Assembly (NCBI GenBank): GCA_034687125.1
Contig: JAQGBZ010000070.1
Coordinates: 163,963-227,962 of the forward strand
Direction of reading: 5' to 3'
Source of the DNA: Neelides folsomi
Taxonomy: Eukaryota; Arthropoda; Collembola; Neelipleona; Neelidae
Length of the DNA stretch: 64,000 nucleotides
How positions within the stretch are numbered: position 1 is the first letter of the stretch; each line of letters opens with the position of its first letter. Below, piece after piece: positions 54,101-62,400 of the stretch. The notes beneath the pieces were generated by a model. The model saw only the letters and a list, made by a program, of their open reading frames with translations, ran no database searches and was not told where the DNA came from. The translations under genes and the position numbers were made by a program.

Positions 54101-54785
54101 AAAAGAATGAAACTCGTTCTTCATTTGATATGAATCAGCAAGAAAAATTAAATATCGCAATTGCATCTCTGAAAAATTACAATATATGAATTTTAAAAAG
54201 AAATAAAATCTATCTTGCTTCACTGTACAAAATTCCATCAATATTCCTCTCGAATATAAATAAACCAGAAAATATCTGCAAAAGTCGCAAATTGTTAAAT
54301 GCGCACTAACGTTTGACCTGAGATCAAGATTTTCTAAGGTTTTAAAAATAAAAAAAATGATGGCAATTTAAATCCATTATACATAGATGTCAAAGCGGTA
54401 TGTAATTACACATCACAAAAAACGAATAAACTTATTTATACTTACGTATTTTACCTATAATATAAGTATAATAAAAAATTATGTACGATATTGTGTAAGT
54501 AGAGTAATTACATAATACCAGTATCAAATAAAATAAAATCACAAAAGTATCGCATGTGAGGATAGGAGTAAAATTAAGAAGCAAAAATAATTAAATTGAG
54601 TAATTATTTACCTTATTTATCTTCACCGACATTTCTTCTCTTATTGGAGTAGGAGTCGAGTAAAAATCAAGATTTTCCAATGCACAATCAACTTCGTAGT
54701 GGGACCAATAAGAATTCTCTAGGTAGTCCATTTCTTCATTCGCAATCACAAGGGTTTCCACTGATGAGAGACGAAATTTGAATTC
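11302..54785 (-). CDS. pnt: Pointed / ETS1-2 class transcription factor with PNT and ETS domains (whole gene, 9 firm exons)
   Basis: This is an ETS transcription factor of the Pointed type, a nuclear effector of receptor tyrosine kinase-Ras-MAPK signalling that binds GGAA/T sites. Exons in transcription order are 54785-54612, 51549-51321, 33993-33877, 27594-27391, 24743-24555, 13501-13190, 12287-11919, 11784-11475 and 11365-11302. Every junction keeps frame. From ATG 54731 the protein has 637 residues: SUMO-type IKEE (66-69), MAPK site PPLTP (Thr126), PNT/SAM domain about 130-222, linkers, inhibitory segment about 498-513 and ETS domain about 529-613. In insect pointed the PNT-containing form is P2, which needs MAPK phosphorylation; this gene model is P2-like. 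A short P1-like form would start inside the 11-kb intron, but I could not identify its first exon. Introns total about 41 kb. Further upstream exons are possible. Confidence 0.94.
11475..11784 (-). CDS. pnt: pnt ETS DNA-binding domain exon
   Basis: Residues 514-617. After a Gly/Pro-rich start ([13 protein letters not shown]) comes the winged-helix ETS domain: [64 protein letters not shown]. The recognition-helix arginines equivalent to ETS1 R391 and R394 are R585 and R588. WGIRKNK (Ile571) is the insect Pointed form, while ETS1 has WGKRKNK. All domain tryptophans and tyrosines are intact. The donor is ttagg|gtaagt. Confidence 0.97.
11919..12287 (-). CDS. pnt: pnt exon 7: linker, His-rich stretch and inhibitory segment
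   Basis: Residues 391-514. It has a Pro/Ser/Gly-rich linker, then a His-rich block with about 20 histidines in under 50 residues (for example [20 protein letters not shown]). It ends [16 protein letters not shown]. The last segment matches the KPVIPAAALAGYTG stretch of vertebrate ETS1, which forms the inhibitory helices next to the ETS domain. In this protein about ten Gly/Pro-rich residues at the start of the next exon separate it from GSGPIQLW. Borders are ctttattag|at and tcag|gtttgt. Confidence 0.9.
12288..13189 (-). other. pnt intron 6
   Basis: 902 bp between exons 6 and 7, with donor a|gtaagc and acceptor ctttattag. It contains no supportable exon; the open frames at 12341-12550 look random. 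Composition is moderately AT-rich with long pyrimidine stretches near 12830-12900. Confidence 0.8.
13190..13501 (-). CDS. pnt: pnt exon 6: Gly/Ser-rich linker
   Basis: Residues 287-391. It begins [20 protein letters not shown], then a Gly/Ser/Ala-rich run, then [20 protein letters not shown] and [20 protein letters not shown], ending in MNKNFGR. The Tyr/Pro-rich part is probably an activation region, by inference from its place between PNT and ETS domains. It is phase-compatible on both sides, with acceptor tggatttcag|gg and donor agaa|gtaagc. Confidence 0.9.
13502..24554 (-). other. pnt intron 5 (11 kb)
   Basis: It holds no exon I can support. AT-rich patches (about 14800-15080, 18130-18720) alternate with islands richer in G+C and in GA/CT (about 15900-16150, 19000-19400, 20680-21480, 23180-23600), which are candidates for enhancers or an internal promoter. 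A 14-unit TG repeat lies at 24106-24133. A coding-like open stretch near 14170-14330 on the minus strand is described under findings. A P1-type internal start would be expected here. Confidence 0.6.
24106..24133 (+). repeat. (TG)14 microsatellite
   Basis: Fourteen uninterrupted TG units lie inside the 11-kb pnt intron, about 420 bp from the exon at 24555-24743. It is a simple repeat, likely variable in length between individuals, with Z-DNA-forming potential. Confidence 0.98.
24555..24743 (-). CDS. pnt: pnt exon 5: acidic/Ser-rich region after the PNT domain
   Basis: Residues 224-287. Split Asp, then [20 protein letters not shown] and [17 protein letters not shown], then a Ser/Asn-rich end ([13 protein letters not shown]). 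The DLTDFLDSY stretch has the acidic/hydrophobic look of an activation motif, by inference. Phases fit: the preceding exon ends LEILQK plus G, and this one opens AT, giving Asp as in ETS1/Pointed LQKxD. Borders are ttgaacacag|at and gaacg|gtaaga. Confidence 0.88.
24744..27390 (-). other. pnt intron 4 (2.6 kb)
   Basis: No exon is supported inside. Overlapping open frames at 25135-26193 on both strands have no coding signature that I trust. The left half is mixed in composition; about 26560-27060 is AT-rich. Confidence 0.7.
27391..27594 (-). CDS. pnt: pnt exon 4: main part of the PNT (pointed/SAM) domain
   Basis: Residues 156-224. [20 protein letters not shown] continues through [20 protein letters not shown] to [13 protein letters not shown], which is almost invariant in ETS1, ETS2 and Pointed. 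The PNT domain is a helical bundle that gives the docking site for ERK/Rolled and mediates partner binding. Trp160, Trp168 and Trp171 and the closing LWEHLEIL helix are present. Borders are ctttttag|at and aaaaag|gtgagt. Confidence 0.96.
27595..33876 (-). other. pnt intron 3 (6.3 kb)
   Basis: It contains the TA-flanked inverted-repeat element at 28612-28846, CT/GA-rich islands (about 31270-31760, 32100-32620) and an AT-rich patch (33000-33440). A short perfect hairpin (33484-33492 pairing with 33502-33510) lies near its 5' end. About 33440-33860 is richer in G+C than its surroundings with broken coding-like frames, possibly an old insertion. No exon is supported. Confidence 0.65.
28612..28846. 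mobile_element. MITE-like element with about 30-bp terminal inverted repeats and TA duplication
   Basis: The left end (28614-28643, starting ctactcaaacacacgggagt) and right end (28815-28844) are inverted copies agreeing at 29 of 30 positions. After an 11-nt length difference the inverted match resumes with tttccttatttt. TA dinucleotides flank both ends (28612-28613 and 28845-28846), as left by Tc1/mariner-superfamily transposition. The 231-bp body has no open frame of note, so it is non-autonomous. It sits inside a pnt intron. Confidence 0.85.
33877..33993 (-). CDS. pnt: pnt exon 3: MAPK site and start of the PNT domain
   Basis: Residues 117-155. [20 protein letters not shown] then [23 protein letters not shown] places Thr126 at the acceptor position phosphorylated by MAPK (ETS1 Thr38; Pointed-P2 Thr151), and ASFASWEKE is typical of insect Pointed. 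The acceptor is gtcttatag|at; the donor aaaag|gtacca is less canonical but is supported by exact frame and homology. Confidence 0.95.
33994..51320 (-). other. pnt intron 2 (17.3 kb, the largest)
   Basis: No exon is supported. Contents noted: the near-perfect foldback element 40986-41169; GC-richer GA/CT islands at about 37330-37860 (with a partial tandem repeat of ccaccgcccat near 37669-37700), 38900-39200, 43150-43340 and 48400-48560; AT-rich patches at about 34030-34430, 38200-38620, 44250-45900 and 50740-51190; and a small palindrome ttttgacc-t-ggtcaaaa near 47400. The scattered open frames, including 44850-45173 plus and 37411-37933 minus, show no family motif. Confidence 0.6.
40986..41169. 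mobile_element. Foldback element: 53-bp inverted repeats around a 78-nt loop
   Basis: The arms 40986-41038 and 41117-41169 are inverted copies with one mismatch in 53 (start tatactctattccatttgag). The terminal TATA on both sides allows a TA target duplication, as for Tc1/mariner-type MITEs. The 78-nt loop (41039-41116) codes for nothing. As part of an intron it would be transcribed and could fold into a long, nearly perfect RNA hairpin. It shares no sequence with the element at 28612-28846. Confidence 0.8.
51321..51549 (-). CDS. pnt: pnt exon 2: N-terminal regulatory region with SUMO-type motif
   Basis: Residues 41-117. [13 protein letters not shown], then [18 protein letters not shown], then a Ser-rich end with [16 protein letters not shown]. 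The LKPT start and IKxEKxDxE block follow the human ETS1 N-terminus (LKPTLTIIKTEKVDLELF), with a short insertion between the two parts. IKEE (66-69) fits the psi-K-x-E sumoylation consensus at the place of ETS1 Lys15. Borders are cctctatacag|gtg (phase 0) and cagtcg|gtgagt. Confidence 0.9.
51550..54611 (-). other. pnt intron 1 (3.1 kb)
   Basis: Mostly AT-rich, especially 53280-54600. No exon is supported. Plus-strand frames at 52779-53233 look incidental. Confidence 0.7.
54612..54785 (-). CDS. pnt: pnt first firm exon (likely start codon inside)
   Basis: The exon is open throughout (58 codons). ATG 54731-54729 (gaagaaATGg, good context) starts [20 protein letters not shown], continuing [20 protein letters not shown] into exon 2. 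Upstream of the ATG, 18 more codons ([18 protein letters not shown]) run to a pyrimidine-rich acceptor, gttcttgtag|gaa, whose TAG would be an in-frame stop if not spliced out. So either translation starts at this ATG or the protein extends into further 5' exons in phase 0. The donor is aataag|gtaaat. Confidence 0.8.
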
Positions 54786-57647
54786 CTACAAGAACAGGAA
54801 CACAAGTCATTTCCAAATGTCTTTCACACTCAGGCGGTGAAGTTAAATAGAGAGAGGTGTATGAAGGATCCTTTCTCTTCACCGGCTTTGGATCTTATAA
54901 ACAGTTTGAAGGTATTGATGAACGAGAAATGACGATACTCCCACTTTGTCCGTAAGAGCAGTAGGTGCGAGAGTGAGTGATAGGGACAATGAATGCGTAA
55001 GCCGATTTGGACCGCAAGCTCCACGCTGACTATATCCCTCGTCTGTCAGCTTCAATGAGGGTCGTCGGAGCAAAATCTGTTCCAGTTCACTCAGAGAGCC
55101 AAAGAAGAAGAATGAATGAAGTTCTTCCCTTCCCTTACGCTCCTTTCGCCAACTAACTTTCTTTCCCTTCCACAGCCTCCTCGATGCTCCTTCGTAATTC
55201 GAGAGCCTCCTTATTTTATGTCTATTCCCCCGACTGTGTACACAGATGCATTTGGATTATTTATATACACTTCTACTCTATCGTGTATTTTCCCTCGCTG
55301 CCCCTATTTACTCCTACCTACCAATAATAAGACCAACGTGCGTTTAACGACAACTTTGAGACAGTTCTTACAAATAATTCCTTCCACTGATAAGAGGATG
55401 GGTCTCGATGACCAGGTTTGTGTTCTGATATGTTTGGGCTGTAATTACGAGCCCCGTTCTCATGCAGCACGCAATGGCCAAGGTTTGGTGATGAGTCCAG
55501 TTGGTGGGTAATTTCAATTTCTACACGTCACCTTCAATTTTCAAAGAAAATGAGCTTGGGGATATGTGAAGGCAAAGCAGCAGCACAACACACACCTTTT
55601 CTATCTTGGGGAGTTGTGAAGGAGTTGGTGAGTAACCCTTCTTGCCGCACTCTCCGTTCAAGGAAGAATGAATGGATTCATCGGGAGACGACCCAACTCA
55701 CCGACCAATCGACCGATAGAGACGAATGAAGGGAAAATGACGAGAGAAAATTAAGGGAACTCCCTTCAAAAGATACTATATGGTACTTATAAGTATATCC
55801 ACCTTCTTACTATGGCTATGAATTGACTATAGTGACCATAAAGTTGAGACTTTTGATATAGAGAGATATCAACAAGGGTTCTCGTAAGTATAACCACATT
55901 ACATGAAGTGTGTACATCTTTCAAGGTATATTTGTGGAGCTCGTATGTTGTATTTACATCTTCTGGCTCCATTAAGAAGACGAGAGCAGGAATGGAAAAG
56001 CTCACAGTTTGAGGAAAGGCTTTAAGGTATATAGAGCCAATATAAAGTCTTAAGGCAGACCGCAGAGATTTCTTCCGAACCTTCCTGGAGCCTTAGGAAA
56101 TATACACGAATGTATGACTTCTGGGCTTTTAGGCCTCTCTCTGGTAATCTAATGGTTTTCTTTATCACACAATGATGATTCTACCTTTTCACCCTCAATT
56201 TATGAATCCATGTACCTGTTGAATCCGCCTCTTTTCCTCGACACATCCTCGAATCCGATTGCGCACCATGCATTAGAAGCTGTCCATCGTTCAACTCTAC
56301 ATTTATGCTCCACCAGACTTCTGCTCCTCTCTCGTCAAAACTCAAAATATCTCAGGGTCAGTCTTCCTTCCACGAAGAATCTTAGGGAGTTGGGCACGAA
56401 TAGGCCAACAAAAAATTCGTACCTTCAATTCATGGAGTTTCCCTCTCATTTACCCCCCCCCCCCCTCTATCTTATTAGCAAACCCGTAAAATTACTCCTC
56501 TGCTATTATGGGCTTCCAAAGACCCACGAAACGAAGGTTGAAATAACTCAATTACAAGCTATGGACCGAAATTGGTGGAGCCGTTGAACTGATAATTTGC
56601 ACTTCAAATCTAAATATTTACACAATTAATAAACTGTAATAGATATTTACTTTCATAAATAAGGGTCTAAATACCTCCATGCCTAATTCTATGTATAAGT
56701 AATGTATACAATTGACAGTAGTGTACATTACATAATTCATGCGATAATTCAGTTCGGACATTTTAAATAATTGAGTAGGAGTAGAGACCATTATTTATCT
56801 TTGCCAATTATCCAATCAAAACATTAACATTAAACCAGATTTTATCCAACAATAATTAATGAACTTATCAAACCTGTTTATGACAATATTTAAAAAATAA
56901 TGTGGATTTTTAATATGCCCGACGCACAAACACATCCGTGGGTGTTTCAATCAAGTGATAAACAACTTTTCAAACAAACACTCATTGTTTATAATGAAGA
57001 AAGAGTAATTAAGGGCTGAGTCAGTCCAAGTGACCCTGAGACTGTCTGAATGAGTCTCAATGTGAGTACTTATGTTACGTGCTACATAAATACGAATATA
57101 TGAGCCTTGTCTCCATACTAAAGAGTCCCGTAAATGTAAAGAGTCTGTACACGTATAATGTATATTCTGCTGGACCATAATGATGTTGATGGGAAGGAAG
57201 AGGGAACTCGGGTCTGATGCTTTTTGAAGGAAAGAAAAAAAACAGGGGCGATGGTTCATCCTATTCTCTTTCCATTCTAAACAGTTAGGAAAAAACATCA
57301 TCCCTTGTCCAAGTTGATGAGAGGAACCATGCGGACCATCGTGGCAATATTAAAGGAACATTATATGCATATATTCATAATCATTTCTTTTGATTCCTTT
57401 GTGGGGTTACGAGGGAGGGAGCTAATTCGATGAGAGAATGTACAAGGCTTTATTTAATAATATTGCCTTTAAGGATGCATCATCTATAAAAATTTCGAAG
57501 CCCTTTGAAAAGATGAACATGTGTAGTGAGGGCTCATCTCCTTTTACACGGCTGGAGATTTGGGGCGCCCAAGAAGCTCCCGACCGAGTATTAAGGAACT
57601 CCCAACAAGACACAGTGACTGAGTGAACGAGTAGCACAGTAGCTTAC
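54786..57647 (-). other. Upstream of the first firm pnt exon: intron or 5' flank
   Basis: The DNA just outside the acceptor (tgttcctgttcttgtag) looks intronic. The region contains a run of 13 C at 56453-56465, GC-richer DNA near 55000-55150, and an AT-rich patch at 56590-56920. Plus-strand frames at 55116-55511 and 56210-56587 show no recognisable motif. Confidence 0.5.
56453..56465 (+). repeat. Poly-C run (13)
   Basis: Thirteen consecutive cytosines between catta and tctat. Homopolymer runs of this length are unstable and prone to sequencing error. Confidence 0.95.
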
Positions 57648-57776
57648 TCCTTTCTGATCTCGGAGTTTGATAAGCTCCAGGGAGCTATTTTGCTCAAAGA
57701 AAGACTCCAACTTGGTGAGACGTCTTTTCTTGTGAGGTCTCGTGAGAGTTGGATAATCGTCGACGTCACGTAGAAT
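57648..57776 (-). CDS. Candidate additional 5' exon of pnt
   Basis: On the minus strand this stretch reads 43 codons with a coding look: ILRDVDDYPTLTRPHKKRRL, then TKLESFFEQNSSLELIKLRD, then QKG. It ends at aaagga|gtaagc in phase 0, which is the phase needed by the exon beginning at 54785. The upstream border is weaker: taaacagag|att or taaacag|ag, with a poor pyrimidine tract, and a TAA precedes it in frame. No homology is recognised. It could instead be 5' UTR or non-genic. Confidence 0.28.
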
Positions 57777-58651
57777 CTCTGTTTAACCCTTCCATTCAAC
57801 ACAAAATACACAAGAATGAGGACTAGCACACACAATCAAAGATAATCGCCGGGAGTTAAAAGCATAGTTTTGTTGATTCTTGGAGCAATTGATGAATAAT
57901 AATTTATGCTTTTAGTTTTTCAAAAAAGATATGGTTGGAATTACGAGGATGAATTTTTATCTAAATAATTCCTCGCTCATTAGTCACTTATTTGAAAATG
58001 AGTGAAGCAAAGTGTAGGAAATGCTAAATCATAAATATTACGATTCATTCAACGTCGTCTACCTTCCATCATTGTACATTCAGAGGGAGTATATGAAGAT
58101 AAGATGGATGTTATTTCGATGGGTGTATATCTAGGCTCTTTAGGGAAATATTTACATGTCTGTGAAGGAAAAGAGACAGAGACTGTGGAAGGGATGAGCC
58201 AGTATTTTAGTTAATGTACATAAGTTAAACACACATTTAGGTATACGAGCTGGGTGTGTATGTTCAGGCAGACCTCTCTCATTCAAACTTTGTTCGTTTA
58301 CAATTTTACAAGAAGTCTGCCGAGGTGAGTAGAGAAAGTTTATGAATGAAAATGTGTTGGGGGAAAAAGAGTTGAATGGTCAAGTGGGTTTAATAGACGA
58401 TGACTTTTGCCTCTCCACTTCAACTCTCAGAGACCCCCATTGTACAATGTGTATAAAAAGGAGTTGCTAACTGAAGAAAACCACTCTTTCTTTCTTCACG
58501 GCGGCGGTGGAGGAGGCTGGAAAAAAATCGGAAACGGAAATGAGGGGGAAAAGAGTCGTCGTGTCTTTGTAGTTCTTTTACATATTCATTCTACATCTAC
58601 TATGTATAATACTCGGCTCATCATTTGACATCCTCCGGCAAATAAATCTTG

Positions 58652-58709
58652 CCACACGAGGGCTTCATTCATTCTCTGACTTGTAATGCAATAAATGAGG
58701 CTCGTGTGG
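58652..58709. other. Imperfect hairpin, about 58 nt
   Basis: Left arm ccacacgagggcttcattca and right arm ataaatgaggctcgtgtgg pair over about 20 positions with a bulge, around a loop of roughly 17 nt. The size and shape are those of a short pre-miRNA, but I do not recognise a known mature sequence, and hairpins like this occur by chance. Confidence 0.4.
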
Positions 58710-59327
58710 TGTGGCTGCTTAAAAAGAAATGGGCCGAGCTGCCGGTTGACGATCAACAAAAAAAGCGATTATGAGATCTAAGAGAACTCATTTTACCTTT
58801 AATTCAAATCCTATTATTACACCATCCATGCTCTTTTCCCTTTTCACAAAAACAATCAGAATATGCTTCATGAATATAAACTCATTTTTAAATGTCCTAT
58901 GACACAGTCAGTAAAGAAGTACAGAAAGTCTGAGTAATCTCATTCATTCGATATACCGTGCATAAAGGTTTTATATTCAACATATCAATTATGTATTTTA
59001 TAACCTATCGGAGCATGATTTGAAAATTGTACCTCGCTTTACATTATAAAGATATATTGAAGAAGCCCATTCGTGTATTTAATTCGTTGGTATTAGAAAA
59101 GCAAAAAAATCCCCCTCTGCTACCTTTATTCTGAACAGGTGCATGAAAAGGTGCCTGCAAGTTGTTTAATGAGTTACGTACAATGGATTTCATACTCCGA
59201 TTAAAATTATTTCATGTTTGGAGATTTGCTAATCTGGAGACACCGGAAAGAGGGTGAGCATATTGAGGGAAAGTTGTGGACGTTAATAAGTGCCGAAATC
59301 TGGTTTTCATACTTTTTCCTTCCTCAC

Positions 59328-59438
59328 TTCCTCAGGGTCGTACGTAGGTAGGTCGTATGGTGGAAGTGTGATTCCGTGGGAACTTATTCTGGTCCTCGTT
59401 ATGGGATAGGCTCGGCTGGTCTGCACTTGTGATCCCAT
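59328..59438 (-). CDS. Candidate alternative first coding exon of pnt
   Basis: ATG 59438-59436 (tcgggaATGg) opens 37 codons: MGSQVQTSRAYPITRTRISS, then HGITLPPYDLPTYDPEE. The stretch ends at gaggaa|gtgagg, again in phase 0, so it could join either the candidate exon at 57776 or the firm exon at 54785 without breaking frame. It is the first ATG in this open frame. The Pro/Tyr-rich end looks protein-like. There is no homology evidence, and another frame (59332-59730) is open over the same DNA. Confidence 0.27.
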
Positions 59439-62400
59439 TCCCGATATACTTATTATTATTAACAGAACTTGTTTTAGTCCACAAATGGAGTCGAAGGGCT
59501 CCTCGAGGGACCCCAAACACGTTATAAGAGAAGGATGAACAAGTGGTTGAGTAAGAGAAGGAGCAACAGCTGGCCAACGTAAGAATGGTCATGCCGTAAG
59601 AATGGCTATGCTTAAACCGTCGTCCCTTTGAGATCCTCCCAAGTCTCTTTTCCATTTCTTTATATTCATTTACAGCTACTATTTGTGTATTACAAGTTGA
59701 TGTGGAGCGGAATCGAGAGTTCGGACTCAAATCTCGTCCGAAACGACGGGGGTAGAAAGGAAGGAGTTGGACTCAAGTGGTTGTGAACGAGGATTTAGAG
59801 GACTTGAAGGGCCCTCCCCTCCTTCGCCACTCTCCCAAATTTATCGACTCGCTCTGGAACAATGAATGGAACTACTGAGAAGGTATCTCTCCACTTGGGA
59901 TTGAACTTTGCTCTTTAAACAAATTCTCACCGTGCTTTACTTCTCTTTTCAACGCATTTGAAATCGAAGGAGAAAAGTGAAACAAAATCTATAAGTGCAT
60001 ACACCAATATTTTCCACTTTAACAGCTAGACTTGATTGCTTTCGAAACCACAAGTTGTGGATGAGCATAAGTAGGGTAGAAGAGCTTAAATTGGGATCTG
60101 AGGTCAAGGATCCCTCACACACAACCTTTCTCATAGTCATTTCTCTCTAAAACTACGAACCTCGAACTCAACCTTTTCACGTCCTCATAAAAATACATAG
60201 AAAAGGTTGGTAAATATTATGAAGCCCTCAAGAAGTCAATAATACATTACTTACATCCACTTGAGGGCATTCATGGAGAAGCATACTAATAATATCTAAA
60301 GCATCCATGTGATCTTTTAGTGTTCGACCCCATAGATTAAGATAGGGATGAGGATTTTATCATTATTAGATGAAATTAGATTGAGACAGATCCACAGGAG
60401 GGATTCCCACGATCGAGGAAGACGATGTATTATCATAATAGCAAAATGGTCGTTATATGTGAAGTAATCGATGTTTTGAGGCGTTCGCTGGGAAAAGCTA
60501 CTGGAAACAACCTCCAATGGGTCCATGACAAATACTCAATAATTAATCTTGAGGAGAACCAGGTGTAAAAAAGAACGAAAAAGTCGATTATCCCTCGCTG
60601 CTCGCATCATAATGACGCTGCTGGATTTAACCCTTATGAGAGCTTTATTTTGGACAGCCGAAACATCTCTCACGATGGCCCCTCTCATCATCTTTGAAAT
60701 TTGGGAAACGTCCCTCAGAACAGTGTCTGAATATAGGCGGCTTTCATATTCTCCCCTTCTTATTAAGGCCTTAATGAGAGAAACCGACATGCCTTTTAGA
60801 AGCATTCTCTCTCGGAGAGAAACAACAGATTTTCTTTATGAAACCTATCTTTAGAGAGACAATATCCTTCAGAGAGACTCTATAGAATGAGAGTATATTT
60901 AACATCTCAAAGCCTCAATTCGAAGAATGGGCGACTCACAAGAACAAATTCCAATACTTGGGACTCCATTGAGAAAATGAGGGTGAGTCGAAGGGTCTGG
61001 AGTGTCGGAACTGACGAACTCCTCGACACACAGGTGCATTCAACTTCCATCTAACTCACTATTTGAGGCAAATATATACCCATTTAGTCGAATCTACTCA
61101 TGTATCATCAAAGATATATTGAATATATTTTTATATCGTAATATATTTTTACACTCTCTACTTTACCTTTACCTACCTATGCAATTCGCTTTCGAGATGT
61201 ATCTGTAGTTTCATAGTATCTGTATAAGTCCATGGACGATAAGCTTACGTTATATCTAAATAGTAAGTGTGTGTATGAAGGTATATAATCGAACATATCA
61301 TACTTATTATAAATATGTATGTAGTATGTTGTATAGTATAAGAAGTATTTAAACTTCACAATACTTATACAGAGTATAATTTCTTTATAAATGAAGTGCA
61401 CTTGTGAGAACATTTAAAAGGTATCCCTTATTGTATGAACCTAAGTATAAAGTGTATAATAAAGAAAGGGTCATTTTATCCTAACCTAGCTCAAACTTTC
61501 AAACCAGTTGGAAGTTTTAATGAAATGAACCTCTAAGTGATTTTCAAAGAGGAACCTCAACGGCTCTCCCCATTCACAAATATTCCTCTTATACCTATCA
61601 TTCAAAGTCTCCTGAGAAATATAATATACGAGTATATTGAATTACTCGAATACTCGTACAATTCTACAATATGCAATGAATAAGAGCGAAAAGGTGTTGT
61701 AAGGTGTACCACGAGGGACATAGCGTTTTTGCTTATTCCCAAGGGACGAATTACGCACGGCATTCAAGAAAATGATATGAAAAGATGTAGAGGATATGTG
61801 GTTGTTCTGTTAAATGGTTTACCTCCTTTGAGGAATTTCTGAGGGCAGGTAGACGGGCATTCTACAATATCACTAGGATTGGAAAATATGGGGATATATC
61901 AAAGGTATCTCACTGCATTTCTAGTTACGCTATCGTATTTAAGTGCATGTATCAAATATTTTAAAATGCCTACCTTTATATTGTAATCCATAGTATACTA
62001 CATAAAATTGAAAATTGGTATCAAGCAGTCTGGGAGGGACTTGCATTCAATTTCATTCATTTCTCCTTCTACCTTCCATCAATGAATGGACGAGTGAATG
62101 AATGAAGGTGAGATAATGGAAGGATGCGCGTAGGAAAGAACGTAAAAATAATATATTTTGTGGTGATGTACAAGATCAAAAGTTTCACAACTTTGTGTGA
62201 ACTTGCGAGGAAGAAAAAGTTTCCATTTTTGACACACATTGACTAAAATGGGGGATATGTTTTTTTAGTTTGCTTAACTTACTTTACCTGTTAGAAATAT
62301 ATGGTGAAGACGATTTGTTGGCACAAATTACCGTCGTGGTCCTATTTAATTCCTCGATGGAGAAAAGAAAATTATGTGGCACAGGTTCAAGAGACTGACA

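Noticed and set aside
55116-55511. Plus-strand frame of 131 codons
   Set aside because: No recognised motif, low coding character, and it lies in the 5' intron or flank of pnt.
30960-62110. Scattered cattcattc / gaatgaatg words (for example 30969, 46990, 62085)
   Set aside because: Short simple-sequence words common in this genome's composition, not a defined repeat family.
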